A DNA stretch of 64,000 bases from Pararhizobium sp. (GTDB taxonomy: Bacteria; Pseudomonadota; Alphaproteobacteria; Rhizobiales; Rhizobiaceae), in assembly GCA_030655075.1 (NCBI GenBank), contig JAURWE010000126.1:1-64000 (forward strand), written 5' to 3'. Position numbers and translations under genes: made by a program. Position 1 is the first letter of the stretch, and every line of letters starts with the position of its first letter. The notes beneath the pieces were generated by a model. It was given only the letters and a program-made list of their open reading frames with translations. It had not been told where the DNA came from and searched no databases. Positions 1 through 9,837 of the stretch are shown piece by piece.

Positions 1-3000
1 CCCCACCACCAGTTCCACCGAGCGGGGCATGGCCAAGGCCACCACGTCTTGTGCACCGATGCCTTCGGCCAGCAAGGCATGGGCCACGGCATTGGCGCGG
101 GCATTAAGCTCGGCATAGCTGAGTTGAAGCTCGCCATGACAAAGCGCCTGAGCCGTCGGCGTGCGTGCCACCTGGGCCTCGAACAACTGCACCAGATCCC
201 CGGCAGGTGCAGGGTGTGCGGTATCGTTCCAACCCTGCAAGACTTGCCGACGCTCCTCAGAGCGCAGGATGTCGAGGCTGTCGATCATCACTGGCCGGCC
301 CTGTTCCATCGCACTGGCCAAGCCATGCATTGCCTGGAGCATGTACTCACATATCCGCTTCGCTGGAATTGGCGCCGCAACATGTGCAATCAACTCCATC
401 GCGTCACTCTGGTCTTCGACAGTCAAGCAGAAGGGATAAGTCGCCCCCACCTGCCCGCCCAACCACTGCATACCCATAGGGAGCGAATCACTGAGCGCGC
501 TCGACTGAGTGCTACGCCGGTAGTTGAGCAATGCACTGAACAACGGCGCAGGTGCGCAGATGCGGCTACAGCGCTGAGCCAGCGCCAACGGTGCGTGTTC
601 GTGACGCAGCAGCGCCGTCAGACCGGCATGGGTATTGAGCACAGCATTGTCGACCGACAGGTCCTTTAACCCCAAGTAAAGAGGCAACGTGTTGATCAAT
701 AGCCCCATGGCCTGCTCGGCAAACTCCAGGGAAGACGCACGACCTAGCAGCACGGTGCCAAACACCACGTGCCGGCAAGCGCTGGTACGAGCGACTACCA
801 GCCCCCAGGCAAGGTGGCACAGGCTGCCCAGGTTAACGCCGAGACGCCGGGCATGAGCGTCCAATTGCTGTAGAAGCGCCGAAGGCACTAGCTGACGGTG
901 CTCCTGAGTATGAGCAGGGTCCACGTGCGCGACCCCGAACGGCAAACTCGGTTCACGTACTTGGGACAGATGCTCACGGAAAAATCGTTCATATCTTCCG
1001 GGGTTAGGCTCCAGGAAGGTTTGCGCCACAAAATCACGGAACCGTCGGACTGGCGGTAACGTGGAATCTTTGTCCGCCAGTAGGGAAACGACCTCATCAT
1101 TGAGCATGTGCAGCGTCAAATGGTCTCCAACCAGATGATGCAGGCGCAGATGGAGCAACCATCTATTCGCCTGAGGATCTGCTGCAACGCTCGCACGCAA
1201 CAGACCCGCTTCGCCGATATCAATGCTATGCAGGTGCGGATCGTAACGTTTACGAAGCTGGTCAAGCACAGGCCCGTGCCGCTCATCGAGCTGCGGATAA
1301 ACGATTCGCAGAGGTGCTTGGCGCCAAACGACCTGAACCGGCGTGGAGAGGTCACGCCAAAAAAAAGAGGTGCGCAAGATATCGTGACGGGCGATAACCT
1401 GCTCGACACCCTCAAGGTAGCGATCAAGCAATGCGCGGTCTGTAAATGCAATCTCGTAGGCCATCAGGTACGGATCACCCTGCTGCGCCAACAAATGATG
1501 GAACAGGATGCCGTCCTGCATGGGCGACAGCGCGTAAATATCTTGAATATTTGCGACGCCGCCTGGAACACGCTGCACCAGCAGGTCGATGTCGGCCTGG
1601 GTCAGAGAAGCCAAAGGCAGCATCTGTGCCGTGATCGAGGTGGTGTCAGGCGTGATCGTATTCGGGGGTACGACCGTCTGGCATGCCTCCCGCAAAGCGA
1701 CGGCCATGTCCGCCAATCGCGGAAGGGCGAAGATCGAATGGACGTCCAGCGCGAAGCCATACTTTCGCAGCCTGGCAACCATCGATACCGCCAGCAGGGA
1801 ATGGCCGCCAAGCTCAAAGAAATGATCATTGCGACCGACCTTCTCAAGGCCCAACACACTCTGCCAGACCTCCACCAGCACATGTTCCTGCTCCGAGCGC
1901 GGGGCCTGCTCTTGTGCCGTGGCGTGTACAACACGTTCGGGAACAGGCAACGCCTTGCGGTCGACTTTCCCGTTTACGGTCAAGGGTAAGGTCTTCAGGA
2001 ACACCAACACACTGGGCAACATATGCTCGGGCAACACTGCCCGCAGATACGCACGCAGCACGGGGACCAATTCGTCCTGCGCCTCGCCTTGGGGCACCAC
2101 ATAAGCGACAAGCTGTTGGTTCCCGGCCGCATCAGGGCGTGCGTCCACAACGGACTGGCTGACCTGCTCATGCAGCACCAGTTTCGACTCGATTTCGCCA
2201 AGTTCAATACGCGTGCCGCGCACCTTCACTTGAAAATCGCTGCGCCCCGAGTACTCAAGGCTGCCGTCGGCTCGCCAGCGCCCCAGATCACCTGTTCGAT
2301 ACAATCGCGCCCCTGGCTCGGTGCCAAATGGATCAGGCACAAATCGCTGGGCCGTCAGAGAAGGACGGTTCAGGTAACCACGACTGACGCCGGCTCCGCC
2401 GATGTAGATTTCCCCTACGCCCCCGACAGGCAACAACTCGCCAGCAGCGCCGAGCACGTAGACCTGAGTATTATCGACAGGCTTGCCAATCGTGACATCG
2501 CTTGCGCCAATGCCCTCAAAACAGTGACTCGTCGACCATATGGTGGTCTCGGTCGGGCCATACAAATTCCAGAATGATCCTGCGTAAGCATGCAGTTTGT
2601 GCCGAAGCCCCGCAGGCAAAGGCTCGCCCCCCGACAGCACGCGTATCTTGCGTGAAGGCCAGCCTTGCTCTGCCAACATTCGCCAAGTCGAAGGCGTCGC
2701 TTGCATCAAGGTAACTGCATGGGCATCTATAGCGCTCGCCAACAGTTGAGGGTCAGACGCAACCCGTCTCGATGCGAGCACGACACAGGCACCGTGAACC
2801 AATGGCAAGAAAAGCTCGAGCGCGGCGATATCAAAGGACAGCGTGGTCACCGATAAAAACGCGTCAGTACCATCTATTGGGATACGCCGCTGCATCGCCT
2901 GAAGAAGGTTGACCACATTGCGATGCTCCACCATCACACCTTTCGGCACGCCGGTGGAACCGGACGTATAGATGACGTAGGCGAGGTCATTGCCTGCGAC

Positions 3001-5046
3001 CGTTGGCAACTCCCGGGACGACGGCAGCGGCACATCGGGCCCGAACAATGAGCGCGACTCAAGCACTCGGCAATGGAGCGGCAGGTCAAGCCCCTCTACA
3101 TTCCGCCTGTCGCTTAGCACAATGCCCGCGCAGCAGTCCGCGAGCATGAATGTCAGCCGTTCGGCAGGATGGCTAGGGTCCAGCGGTACATAGGCCGCCC
3201 CTGCACGAAGTATTCCGAACAACGCAACGAAGATATCCAGACCGCGATCGAGCAACACCGCCACGCAATGGCCAGCGCCTACGCCTTGCTCAATGAGCGC
3301 TCCCGCCAACTGGCGGGAGCGTGTTTCAAGTTCTTGATAGGTCAGCGAATGATCTTCATAGATTGCCGCGCAAGCGTCAGGCGTGATTTGCGCTTGTCGT
3401 TCGAACTGACGGTGCAAAAGTGCAGGCTCAACCTCCTGGCTTTGCGTGTCATTCCATTGACACAGCATCTGCTGCATATCATCGGGCGAGAGCATCCGCA
3501 ACGTATGGATCGGCGCGAGCGGACGCTCACAAATGTCCTGCAGCAGTGCCTGAAAGTGCCGTATGTAACGGGCAATAGTCACTTCGTCGAACAGATCAGA
3601 GTTATATTCCATGCCACCCAACAGGTGGCCCTCGTGACCGTCCTCCATGAAGGTGCAGGTGAGGTCAAATTTACTGACATGGACAGGAACATCCAGGGGT
3701 TCAACGCGCAACCCTGGTATTTCAATCCCGCCGCGCGGGGCATTCTGCATCACCATCATGACTTGAAACAAAGGTGTGTGGCTCAAACTTCTCGTCAGTT
3801 TGAGCTCGCTGACCACTTGCTCGAAGGGCACATCCTGATTGGCGTAGGCTTGCAAGGCCGAAGCCTTCACCTGCTCAAGTAACTGGTTGAAACCGGATAA
3901 GGGCTGGACCTGCGCGCGCAATACCAGAGTGTTCACAAAAAAGCCGATCAATGGTTCCAGCTCAAGCCGGCTACGACCTGCGGTGGGGACCCCTATGCAC
4001 AGGTCCCTTTGCCCGCTGTAGCGGTGCAACAGCACGCAGAATGCTGCCTGCAACACCATGAAAAGCGTTGCACCCTGTGCCTGGCCAAGCGCTTTGAGCC
4101 GTGTGACTGTGCGCCTGTCCAAGCGCAAGCCTAAACTCGCCCCACGGTAGGTCTGGACCGCAGGCCGAGGTCGATCCGCAGGCAAGTCCAACACCTCAGG
4201 AGCCCCCGCAAGCTGCCCCCGCCAGTACGCCAACTGCTCCCCTCGTAATCCACCCTGGGCCCGTTGACGCTGCCAGACCGCATAGTCGAGATACTGCAGA
4301 GCCAACGCGGGAGGCTCGGACTCCACTCCGGTCAACCCCTTGGTGTAAAAGTCCACTACTTCCTGAATCAATACCGTCATCGACCAATCGTCGGCGACGA
4401 TGTGATGCAAATTTATTAATAAAACATGCTCGGTCGACGTCAAACGCACCAAGCTTATGCGCAGCAATGAGCCTTGAGTCAGGTCGAAGGGCTTGACTGC
4501 CTCTTCCTGCATGAGCGCATCGATACGGTCCCGCTGTTCTGCAGGGCTTGATGGCCCCAGGTCCAGAAAAGCGATCGGGCACACTGAAGTCGGCTGCACG
4601 CACTGCCTGGGCTCTCCGTCTACTTCAATAAAAACAGTGCGCAACACATCGTGACGCGCGAGTAACGCGTCGATTGCAGCCTGCAGCAGATCAATATCAA
4701 TCGCCCCCCCGCGCAGGCGAACGGCTGTCGAAATCGTGTAGCGTGCGCTTCCCGGTTCGTAGCGATCGAGAAACCATAACCGCTGTTGGCCAAAGGACAG
4801 CAGCGACGGCAGCGCGCGCTGTTCAGCAGGCAGCGGTAGCAGTGCGCCGGTGTTGCGCAGGCGTTCGACAATCGCGGGTTTGTTATCGGCAATCAGCTGC
4901 TTGAAGGCGGCGGTCAAGACCCCTTTCGGCGCCTTGACACTGAGTTGACCCTGGGCACCCACGCTAAGTCGAATACCGGAGCGATCCAATGTCTGCAGAA
5001 TTTCGATCAAGGGATCTTGCGGAATAGACGAAACGTCAGCTTGCAC
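1..5046 (-). CDS. NRPS-1: TubC-C-A-T-C-A... multimodular synthetase, 3' end beyond window
   Basis: Nonribosomal peptide synthetase; 1682 codons are visible and the frame is open at the window edge. The GTG start at 5046 follows GGAG at 9 nt spacing. Domains: TubC-like docking domain (res ~5-60), condensation domain (active site HHIVADD, ~215), adenylation domain (TSGSTGVPKG, ~695), carrier protein (GGHSLLAV, ~1082), a second condensation domain (~1100-1540, HHLVGDH near 1305), then the start of a second adenylation domain. By eye the first A-domain code reads DILQLGLIWK, which resembles glycine codes. The second C domain carries HHLLAQQGD near its N terminus, the HH[I/L]x4GD pattern of dual condensation/epimerization domains; that is odd directly after a Gly module. 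The gene is divergent from the acylase operon. Any terminal thioesterase would lie outside the window. Substrate assignment is tentative; family assignment is certain. Confidence 0.93.
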   Translation of the reverse strand, partial: MQADVSSIPQDPLIEILQTLDRSGIRLSVGAQGQLSVKAPKGVLTAAFKQLIADNKPAIVERLRNTGALLPLPAEQRALPSLLSFGQQRLWFLDRYEPGSARYTISTAVRLRGGAIDIDLLQAAIDALLARHDVLRTVFIEVDGEPRQCVQPTSVCPIAFLDLGPSSPAEQRDRIDALMQEEAVKPFDLTQGSLLRISLVRLTSTEHVLLINLHHIVADDWSMTVLIQEVVDFYTKGLTGVESEPPALALQYLDYAVWQRQRAQGGLRGEQLAYWRGQLAGAPEVLDLPADRPRPAVQTYRGASLGLRLDRRTVTRLKALGQAQGATLFMVLQAAFCVLLHRYSGQRDLCIGVPTAGRSRLELEPLIGFFVNTLVLRAQVQPLSGFNQLLEQVKASALQAYANQDVPFEQVVSELKLTRSLSHTPLFQVMMVMQNAPRGGIEIPGLRVEPLDVPVHVSKFDLTCTFMEDGHEGHLLGGMEYNSDLFDEVTIARYIRHFQALLQDICERPLAPIHTLRMLSPDDMQQMLCQWNDTQSQEVEPALLHRQFERQAQITPDACAAIYEDHSLTYQELETRSRQLAGALIEQGVGAGHCVAVLLDRGLDIFVALFGILRAGAAYVPLDPSHPAERLTFMLADCCAGIVLSDRRNVEGLDLPLHCRVLESRSLFGPDVPLPSSRELPTVAGNDLAYVIYTSGSTGVPKGVMVEHRNVVNLLQAMQRRIPIDGTDAFLSVTTLSFDIAALELFLPLVHGACVVLASRRVASDPQLLASAIDAHAVTLMQATPSTWRMLAEQGWPSRKIRVLSGGEPLPAGLRHKLHAYAGSFWNLYGPTETTIWSTSHCFEGIGASDVTIGKPVDNTQVYVLGAAGELLPVGGVGEIYIGGAGVSRGYLNRPSLTAQRFVPDPFGTEPGARLYRTGDLGRWRADGSLEYSGRSDFQVKVRGTRIELGEIESKLVLHEQVSQSVVDARPDAAGNQQLVAYVVPQGEAQDELVPVLRAYLRAVLPEHMLPSVLVFLKTLPLTVNGKVDRKALPVPERVVHATAQEQAPRSEQEHVLVEVWQSVLGLEKVGRNDHFFELGGHSLLAVSMVARLRKYGFALDVHSIFALPRLADMAVALREACQTVVPPNTITPDTTSITAQMLPLASLTQADIDLLVQRVPGGVANIQDIYALSPMQDGILFHHLLAQQGDPYLMAYEIAFTDRALLDRYLEGVEQVIARHDILRTSFFWRDLSTPVQVVWRQAPLRIVYPQLDERHGPVLDQLRKRYDPHLHSIDIGEAGLLRASVAADPQANRWLLHLRLHHLVGDHLTLHMLNDEVVSLLADKDSTLPPVRRFRDFVAQTFLEPNPGRYERFFREHLSQVREPSLPFGVAHVDPAHTQEHRQLVPSALLQQLDAHARRLGVNLGSLCHLAWGLVVARTSACRHVVFGTVLLGRASSLEFAEQAMGLLINTLPLYLGLKDLSVDNAVLNTHAGLTALLRHEHAPLALAQRCSRICAPAPLFSALLNYRRSTQSSALSDSLPMGMQWLGGQVGATYPFCLTVEDQSDAMELIAHVAAPIPAKRICEYMLQAMHGLASAMEQGRPVMIDSLDILRSEERRQVLQGWNDTAHPAPAGDLVQLFEAQVARTPTAQALCHGELQLSYAELNARANAVAHALLAEGIGAQDVVALAMPRSVELVVG

Positions 5047-5643
5047 AGTGAAAAACTCCAATCCATGAGTAATACGCAGATAGCCCAGCGGGCGAATCGC
5101 GCGTCCATTCCTTTGGGGATAACCTTGGGGCTGGTCGCGGATAAGCAATCCAAAACGCCGAGCCCAGGCAGGCTTAATCATCGAAATCGTAACACAATGA
5201 ATCTCGGGAGCGGTACGCTCTCTAGGGCTTGGCCCGTTATCCTGCGTTGGGATTTGAATTCTGCGTCCCCAGCCTGCAATTGGACTTGCGTCGCACGAAA
5301 CAGGCGTGGGCAGAGGGGAATTGAAAACTTGAACACAGTAGCGTTCGGTTACGCATTGCCCTAAGATCCTCCGGATCTGAGCACTGTATTTCATACGCCA
5401 GACGTCACACCTTGCGATGTGCTTGCCAAGTCCACTGGCTGTTTATGTGGGTCCCGACAGGATGTTTTGAATCGGCAGGTTTGCAACACCCCGCAAAAAA
5501 CCATGAGTTCAAAAGCGGTGCTTGTGCAATGGCTTTAATCGTTACAGCACCTTCTTGCGCAGTCTTCGTCGTACCGCCAGCGGTAAGTCTGCCCAGGCCG
5601 TTGGTGCTCATGGAATGATCGAACGTTTGAAAGGACTCTCTGC
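5047..5643. promoter_or_regulatory. Divergent intergenic region between NRPS-1 and the acylase operon
   Basis: About 600 bases separate the two outward-facing transcription units, so promoters for both must lie here. Shine-Dalgarno sequences are visible at each end: GGAG before the GTG of NRPS-1 and AAAGGA before the GTG of the acylase. A perfect 6-bp inverted repeat (AGATCC / GGATCT, 3-base loop) lies at 5364-5378. I did not see a convincing Fur box or a PvdS-type iron-starvation box by eye, but a matrix search could find a diverged one. No protein-coding sequence is supported here. Confidence 0.55.
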
Positions 5644-8097
5644 GTGATTAAAAGGTTTCCGTTACTGTCCCGCCTTTGCTTACTAATTATTATCCCGGCA
5701 GTAACAGCACTCGCGCTGATATACCACTCCATGCTTTCTTCGTTGCCCTCGCCGCGGACCACGCTGGCATGGCCCGGCAATGACCCTGGCAACGTCACCA
5801 TTTTACGCGACGAGCACGGCGTCCCCCATATCCAGGGTGATTCCGACCTGGCGGTCTTTTACGCAATGGGGTACGCCCAGGCACAGGATCGTCTCTGGCA
5901 ATTGACGCTGCAGCAGCGAATCGCCCAGGGGCGCCTGAGTGAAGTTTTCGGGCGAGGCCTGATCAAGCAGGACGCGTGGTTTCGAACACTGGGTTTATAC
6001 CGCACTGCAACCAAGGATCTGCTGGCCCTGAGTGATTCCGCGCGTGCATCGCTGCAAGCCTATTCAGATGGTGTAAATGCCTGGGTCGCCGGACATCCCA
6101 CGCTGCCCCCCGAGTTTATTGCGCTCGGGATACAGCCGCTGCCCTGGACGCCGGTAGATTCACTTGCCTGGATCAAAGTATTTGCGTTGAACCTGTCAGG
6201 CAACCTGGATGACGAAATGCAGCGTTATATAGCCAGCGCTTATTTCACTAAAGAACAGATCGCCTTTTTGTACAAAGGCCATGACGCTGAAAGAGCTGAC
6301 ATTTCAGAAGCGCAGAAAAGTGCCAGGATGCAGGCATTGGCCGCAGTCCTGGAGGGGCAGCGGCTCGTAAAGGCAGACCTCAACCTCGGTGGGAAATGGC
6401 TTGGAAGCAACGCTTGGGTTGCTTCAGGGCGACTATCAAGAGAAGGCCGCGCAACGCTGGCAAATGATCCCCACTTGGGTCTTAGCATCCCGTCGTGGTG
6501 GTACCCGGCCACGCTCGAAGGCAAGCACCTGAGAAGCACCGGCATGAGCCTGGTCGGTCTTCCGGCCGTTGTGCTGGGCCTGAATGACGACATTGCCTGG
6601 GGCGCCACCAGCATGACGGCTGATGTCCAGGATCTGTATTTTGAAACGCTCGATGCCGGCAGGCCGGGACATTATCTATACAACGGGAAATGGGAACCGT
6701 TGGAGGTGAGGTCGGAAGAGATAAAAGTAAAGGCAGATTTCCCGTCGTTCCTGCGCACCGAACTCAAGCCGGTGCAGTTGCAAATCAGAAGTACGCTTCA
6801 CGGACCAATCGTCACCGATACCGAGCCTGCGCTGGATGCCACCGGTGCATTGCGCTGGGTCGCACTGGAAGTCACAGATACCACATACGAAGCCCTGCTG
6901 AATTTGAATTACGCCAGGAACTGGCAGGAGTTCAAATCGGCATTAGCATTGTTCGTGTCCCCGGCCCTCAACTTTCTATACGCGGATGTTCAGGGCAATA
7001 TCGGATACATGGGCGCCGGTCGGATCCCAATACGCAAGCAAGGGCAAGGTGCCCTCCCTGTTCCAGGCATGAATGACCAGTACGCATGGCAGGGCTACAT
7101 TCCTTTCGACAAAATGCCCCAGCGATACAATCCGCCGGAAGGTTACCTGGTGTCGGCCAATGACGACATCACCGGACCCGATTACCCATACTTCATTTCC
7201 GATAGCTGGGCACCTCCTGGCCGCGCCCAACGCATTCGCCAACTGCTGGCGCAAAGTATCGAGCGAACGGGCGAGGTTGACTTCAACGCTCATCAGCAGA
7301 TACAGCATGACGTGCTCAGCCTTCCCGCTACGCGAATGATGGGCGCCCTCGGCTTGCTCGCGGGGCGCACACCACGTCAGGAACAAGCCCTGGAGCGCTT
7401 GCGACATTGGGATGGCAGCATGTCAATGGACAGTGTTCCCGCAACGATTTTCAATGTGTGGATGCGCCATCTGGTCGACCAGGTCTTCGCCGCCAAAGCA
7501 GCAGTGCCTTTTAATCAGCGAGGGCATATCGCCAATATTGAAGCCATGTTCGCCAACACCACAACCGATCAGCTCTACGCCGCCCTGACTGAAGCTGACA
7601 GTCCCTGGTGCAGGCCAGGAGAAAAACCAATGCCTTGCGCCACAGCCCTTTACGCAGCGCTGGATAAAACTCTGGATGAACTGGAAAAGCTCAAGGGCAC
7701 CGACATGCAGGCATGGCGCTGGGGCGACGTTCAGTCGGCTTTCTACGAACATAACCCGTTCAGTTTTATCAAGCCGTTCAATACGTTTTTTGAGCGTAAA
7801 GTCGGTACGCCCGGCTCGACCGATACCGTCAATGTCGCTTATTCGAGGTTCAGCCATTCAGAGGGTTACTTGAAGCACACCGGAGCGGGTTTTCGCCAGA
7901 TCATACAGATGGGGCAAGGTACAAACGTTTATTCATATATGAATTCCACTGGGCAATCCGGCAACGTCATGAGCGCTCACTACGCAGACATGCTTATACC
8001 TTTTGAGCAAGGCCAGTACTATCGCATGACGCTGAAGTCGACGGGTATTGAAAAGGACTCTTCAGGAAGCACTCCACACCATGATGCTCATCAGTGA
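5644..8097 (+). CDS. Penicillin-acylase family (Ntn hydrolase) acylase, PvdQ-type role proposed
   Basis: An 817-residue S45 penicillin amidase family protein. Residues ~8-28 form a hydrophobic signal/anchor segment, so the enzyme should act in the periplasm. The pro-enzyme would cleave itself before Ser255 in the GSNAWV motif, giving an alpha chain (~30-250) and a beta chain starting with the catalytic Ser. The downstream stretch with NDPHLGL and GLPAVVLG is typical of the family. The GTG start is preceded by AAAGGA at 8 nt. The gene overlaps the exporter gene by 17 nt, so the two are cotranscribed. In pyoverdine synthesis PvdQ removes the fatty acyl group loaded by the initiating acyl ligase. 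This cluster also begins with a fatty acyl-AMP ligase (NRPS-4), so deacylation of an exported lipopeptide precursor is the best guess. It is closer to classical penicillin/cephalosporin acylases than to PvdQ itself, and an AHL acylase or self-protection role is possible. Confidence 0.88.
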   Translation: MIKRFPLLSRLCLLIIIPAVTALALIYHSMLSSLPSPRTTLAWPGNDPGNVTILRDEHGVPHIQGDSDLAVFYAMGYAQAQDRLWQLTLQQRIAQGRLSEVFGRGLIKQDAWFRTLGLYRTATKDLLALSDSARASLQAYSDGVNAWVAGHPTLPPEFIALGIQPLPWTPVDSLAWIKVFALNLSGNLDDEMQRYIASAYFTKEQIAFLYKGHDAERADISEAQKSARMQALAAVLEGQRLVKADLNLGGKWLGSNAWVASGRLSREGRATLANDPHLGLSIPSWWYPATLEGKHLRSTGMSLVGLPAVVLGLNDDIAWGATSMTADVQDLYFETLDAGRPGHYLYNGKWEPLEVRSEEIKVKADFPSFLRTELKPVQLQIRSTLHGPIVTDTEPALDATGALRWVALEVTDTTYEALLNLNYARNWQEFKSALALFVSPALNFLYADVQGNIGYMGAGRIPIRKQGQGALPVPGMNDQYAWQGYIPFDKMPQRYNPPEGYLVSANDDITGPDYPYFISDSWAPPGRAQRIRQLLAQSIERTGEVDFNAHQQIQHDVLSLPATRMMGALGLLAGRTPRQEQALERLRHWDGSMSMDSVPATIFNVWMRHLVDQVFAAKAAVPFNQRGHIANIEAMFANTTTDQLYAALTEADSPWCRPGEKPMPCATALYAALDKTLDELEKLKGTDMQAWRWGDVQSAFYEHNPFSFIKPFNTFFERKVGTPGSTDTVNVAYSRFSHSEGYLKHTGAGFRQIIQMGQGTNVYSYMNSTGQSGNVMSAHYADMLIPFEQGQYYRMTLKSTGIEKDSSGSTPHHDAHQ

Positions 8098-9781
8098 ATT
8101 TGGGCGCAAAGCGCCTAACCGTCTATTTATTGCCCTGATCCTGGGCTGCCTGGCGGGCGTGTGTTATGCGTGCCTGATCCCAATCGTATTGAGCAGCCTG
8201 AGCGGCGAGAGTGATGGCATCGACCTGGCAGAGGCTGCGCGTTACACGGTCCTGTCGATAGAAATTGCCGACCACAGAATCGCAGCCGTATTCCTGGCGC
8301 TCTGCGTATTCATAGTATTTGCGCGGACGACATCGCGTGCCATATTGACGCGAATCTCTTCGGAAATGACCCTGGACCTACGCACCCACTTGTATGAGCG
8401 CATAACAGGCGCAAACTTAAGTAACTTGGAATCCGTCGGCTCATCCAGGCTGTTGGCGGCAATGACCGAGGACATCCGACGTGTGGTCGTGGGCGGGCAA
8501 CTGTTACCCGACTTGCTAATGAGCAGCGTGACACTCCTGGGCATGCTGTCATTCCTGGCCTTTCTGAACACGGCGGCTTTCGTGTTCGTTGTTCAGGCAA
8601 TCTGCATTGGCGTCCTGACCCATCAATTGCCGGTATTCTTTGGCAATCGCAGCTTCACCGCGTCACGACAAATATTCGGCAAGCTGCAAACGGCAATGAC
8701 AGGCCTGATTTTCGGCGCGAAAGAACTAAAGTTGGATGCGCAGGGCCGTAAGCATTATATGGAAAACGTTGTTCTTGCTCACGAACGAGCGTTACTCAAG
8801 GCAGACAAGACCACGTACACCATTCTGGTTGCAGCGAACTCATACGGGGACCTGTTGAGCTTCTTCCTGATTGGGGTGGTGTCATTCGTATTCGTCAATT
8901 ATCACACTGTCAGCACTACGCAACTGGTCGGGATTGTTATGGCCTTGCTCTATGTGGCAGGGCCGGTCTCAATGATCATCGATGTGATTTTTCCGATCAC
9001 CATGGGTAAAACCGCCTTGCGAAATATAGAAAAATTATTCATCGAGCTGTCCGAGGACAGCTCGGCGAAGACATTTGCGCCTGCGGGTCACTGGGAGTGC
9101 ATGCACCTGTCCGACCTCGTCTTTCAGCACGCAACCAACACCCACGCAGACGCCTATAAGGTCGGTCCGGTTTCCCTGGACATCCGCCGTGGGGAGTTGA
9201 CGTTCATCGTCGGCGGGAACGGTTCGGGCAAGACGACGTTGTGCAAAATGATCTCTCTGCATTACATGCCTTTGCAGGGAACCATCAGTTTCGATGGACG
9301 CGCGGTGAATGATGCATCGCGTGAAGGGTTTCGCCAGGAAATCGCAGCGATCTATTCTGACTATCACCTGTTCGACCAATTATTGTGCCCACTGACAGAC
9401 CAGGTTCAAGACCAGGCGCAAGAGCTCCTTGTTGATTTAGGACTGGAGGGAAAGGTCACGATTGAAAACGGCGTCTTCTCGACATTGGCGTTGTCAGACG
9501 GCCAACGCAAGCGCCTGGCTCTTCTAGTAGCCTTGCTTCAAGATCGTGGGTTGTACATTTTCGATGAATGGGCTGCCGATCAGGACCCAGGATTCAAGCA
9601 GGTTTTCTATCGCAGGGTGCTGCCGAAACTGCGCGAACGAGGCAAGGCGGTTGTGGTCATCAGTCACGATGACCGCTATTTCGATGTCGCTGACCAAGTC
9701 GTTACCATGGAATACGGTTCATTGCTCAGCCTGCATCGGTGCGACGCATTGGTGAGCGAGCCCCTACCCGATAACGCGTAA
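8081..9781 (+). CDS. Cyclic-peptide/siderophore ABC exporter (PvdE/SyrD-like), fused TM and ATPase
   Basis: An inner-membrane ABC exporter with the transmembrane domain (six predicted helices, residues ~1-310) fused to the ATPase. Walker A is GGNGSGKTT (~res 386), the signature is LSDGQRKR and Walker B is LYIFDEW. The DEW and the short LSDGQ signature are typical of the PvdE/SyrD cyclic-peptide exporter group. The ATG at 8081 overlaps the acylase stop region; a further upstream TTG at 8048 is possible but less likely. In pyoverdine synthesis PvdE moves the acylated precursor to the periplasm, where PvdQ deacylates it. The adjacent acylase here suggests the same export-then-deacylate order. 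The ornithine hydroxylase gene follows within about 60 nt. Confidence 0.9.
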   Translation: MMLISEFGRKAPNRLFIALILGCLAGVCYACLIPIVLSSLSGESDGIDLAEAARYTVLSIEIADHRIAAVFLALCVFIVFARTTSRAILTRISSEMTLDLRTHLYERITGANLSNLESVGSSRLLAAMTEDIRRVVVGGQLLPDLLMSSVTLLGMLSFLAFLNTAAFVFVVQAICIGVLTHQLPVFFGNRSFTASRQIFGKLQTAMTGLIFGAKELKLDAQGRKHYMENVVLAHERALLKADKTTYTILVAANSYGDLLSFFLIGVVSFVFVNYHTVSTTQLVGIVMALLYVAGPVSMIIDVIFPITMGKTALRNIEKLFIELSEDSSAKTFAPAGHWECMHLSDLVFQHATNTHADAYKVGPVSLDIRRGELTFIVGGNGSGKTTLCKMISLHYMPLQGTISFDGRAVNDASREGFRQEIAAIYSDYHLFDQLLCPLTDQVQDQAQELLVDLGLEGKVTIENGVFSTLALSDGQRKRLALLVALLQDRGLYIFDEWAADQDPGFKQVFYRRVLPKLRERGKAVVVISHDDRYFDVADQVVTMEYGSLLSLHRCDALVSEPLPDNA

Positions 9782-9837
9782 TCGGGAGATGAACATTTTT
9801 CGCCACGGCCACTGAGACGCCATCCAGAGGAATTTTG

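Noticed and set aside
1108..1989. Long plus-strand frame antisense to NRPS-1 (and similar ones, e.g. 3169-3882, 12859-13737, 44130-45479)
   Set aside because: These are mirror frames of GC-rich synthetase genes; the minus strand reads clear C, A and T motifs throughout, and the plus-strand frames have no family features or ribosome sites.
5047..5643. Fur box or PvdS iron-starvation promoter
   Set aside because: Expected for a siderophore operon, but no TAAAT-N16/17-CGT pair or 19-bp Fur-like palindrome was convincing by eye; a weight-matrix scan would be needed.
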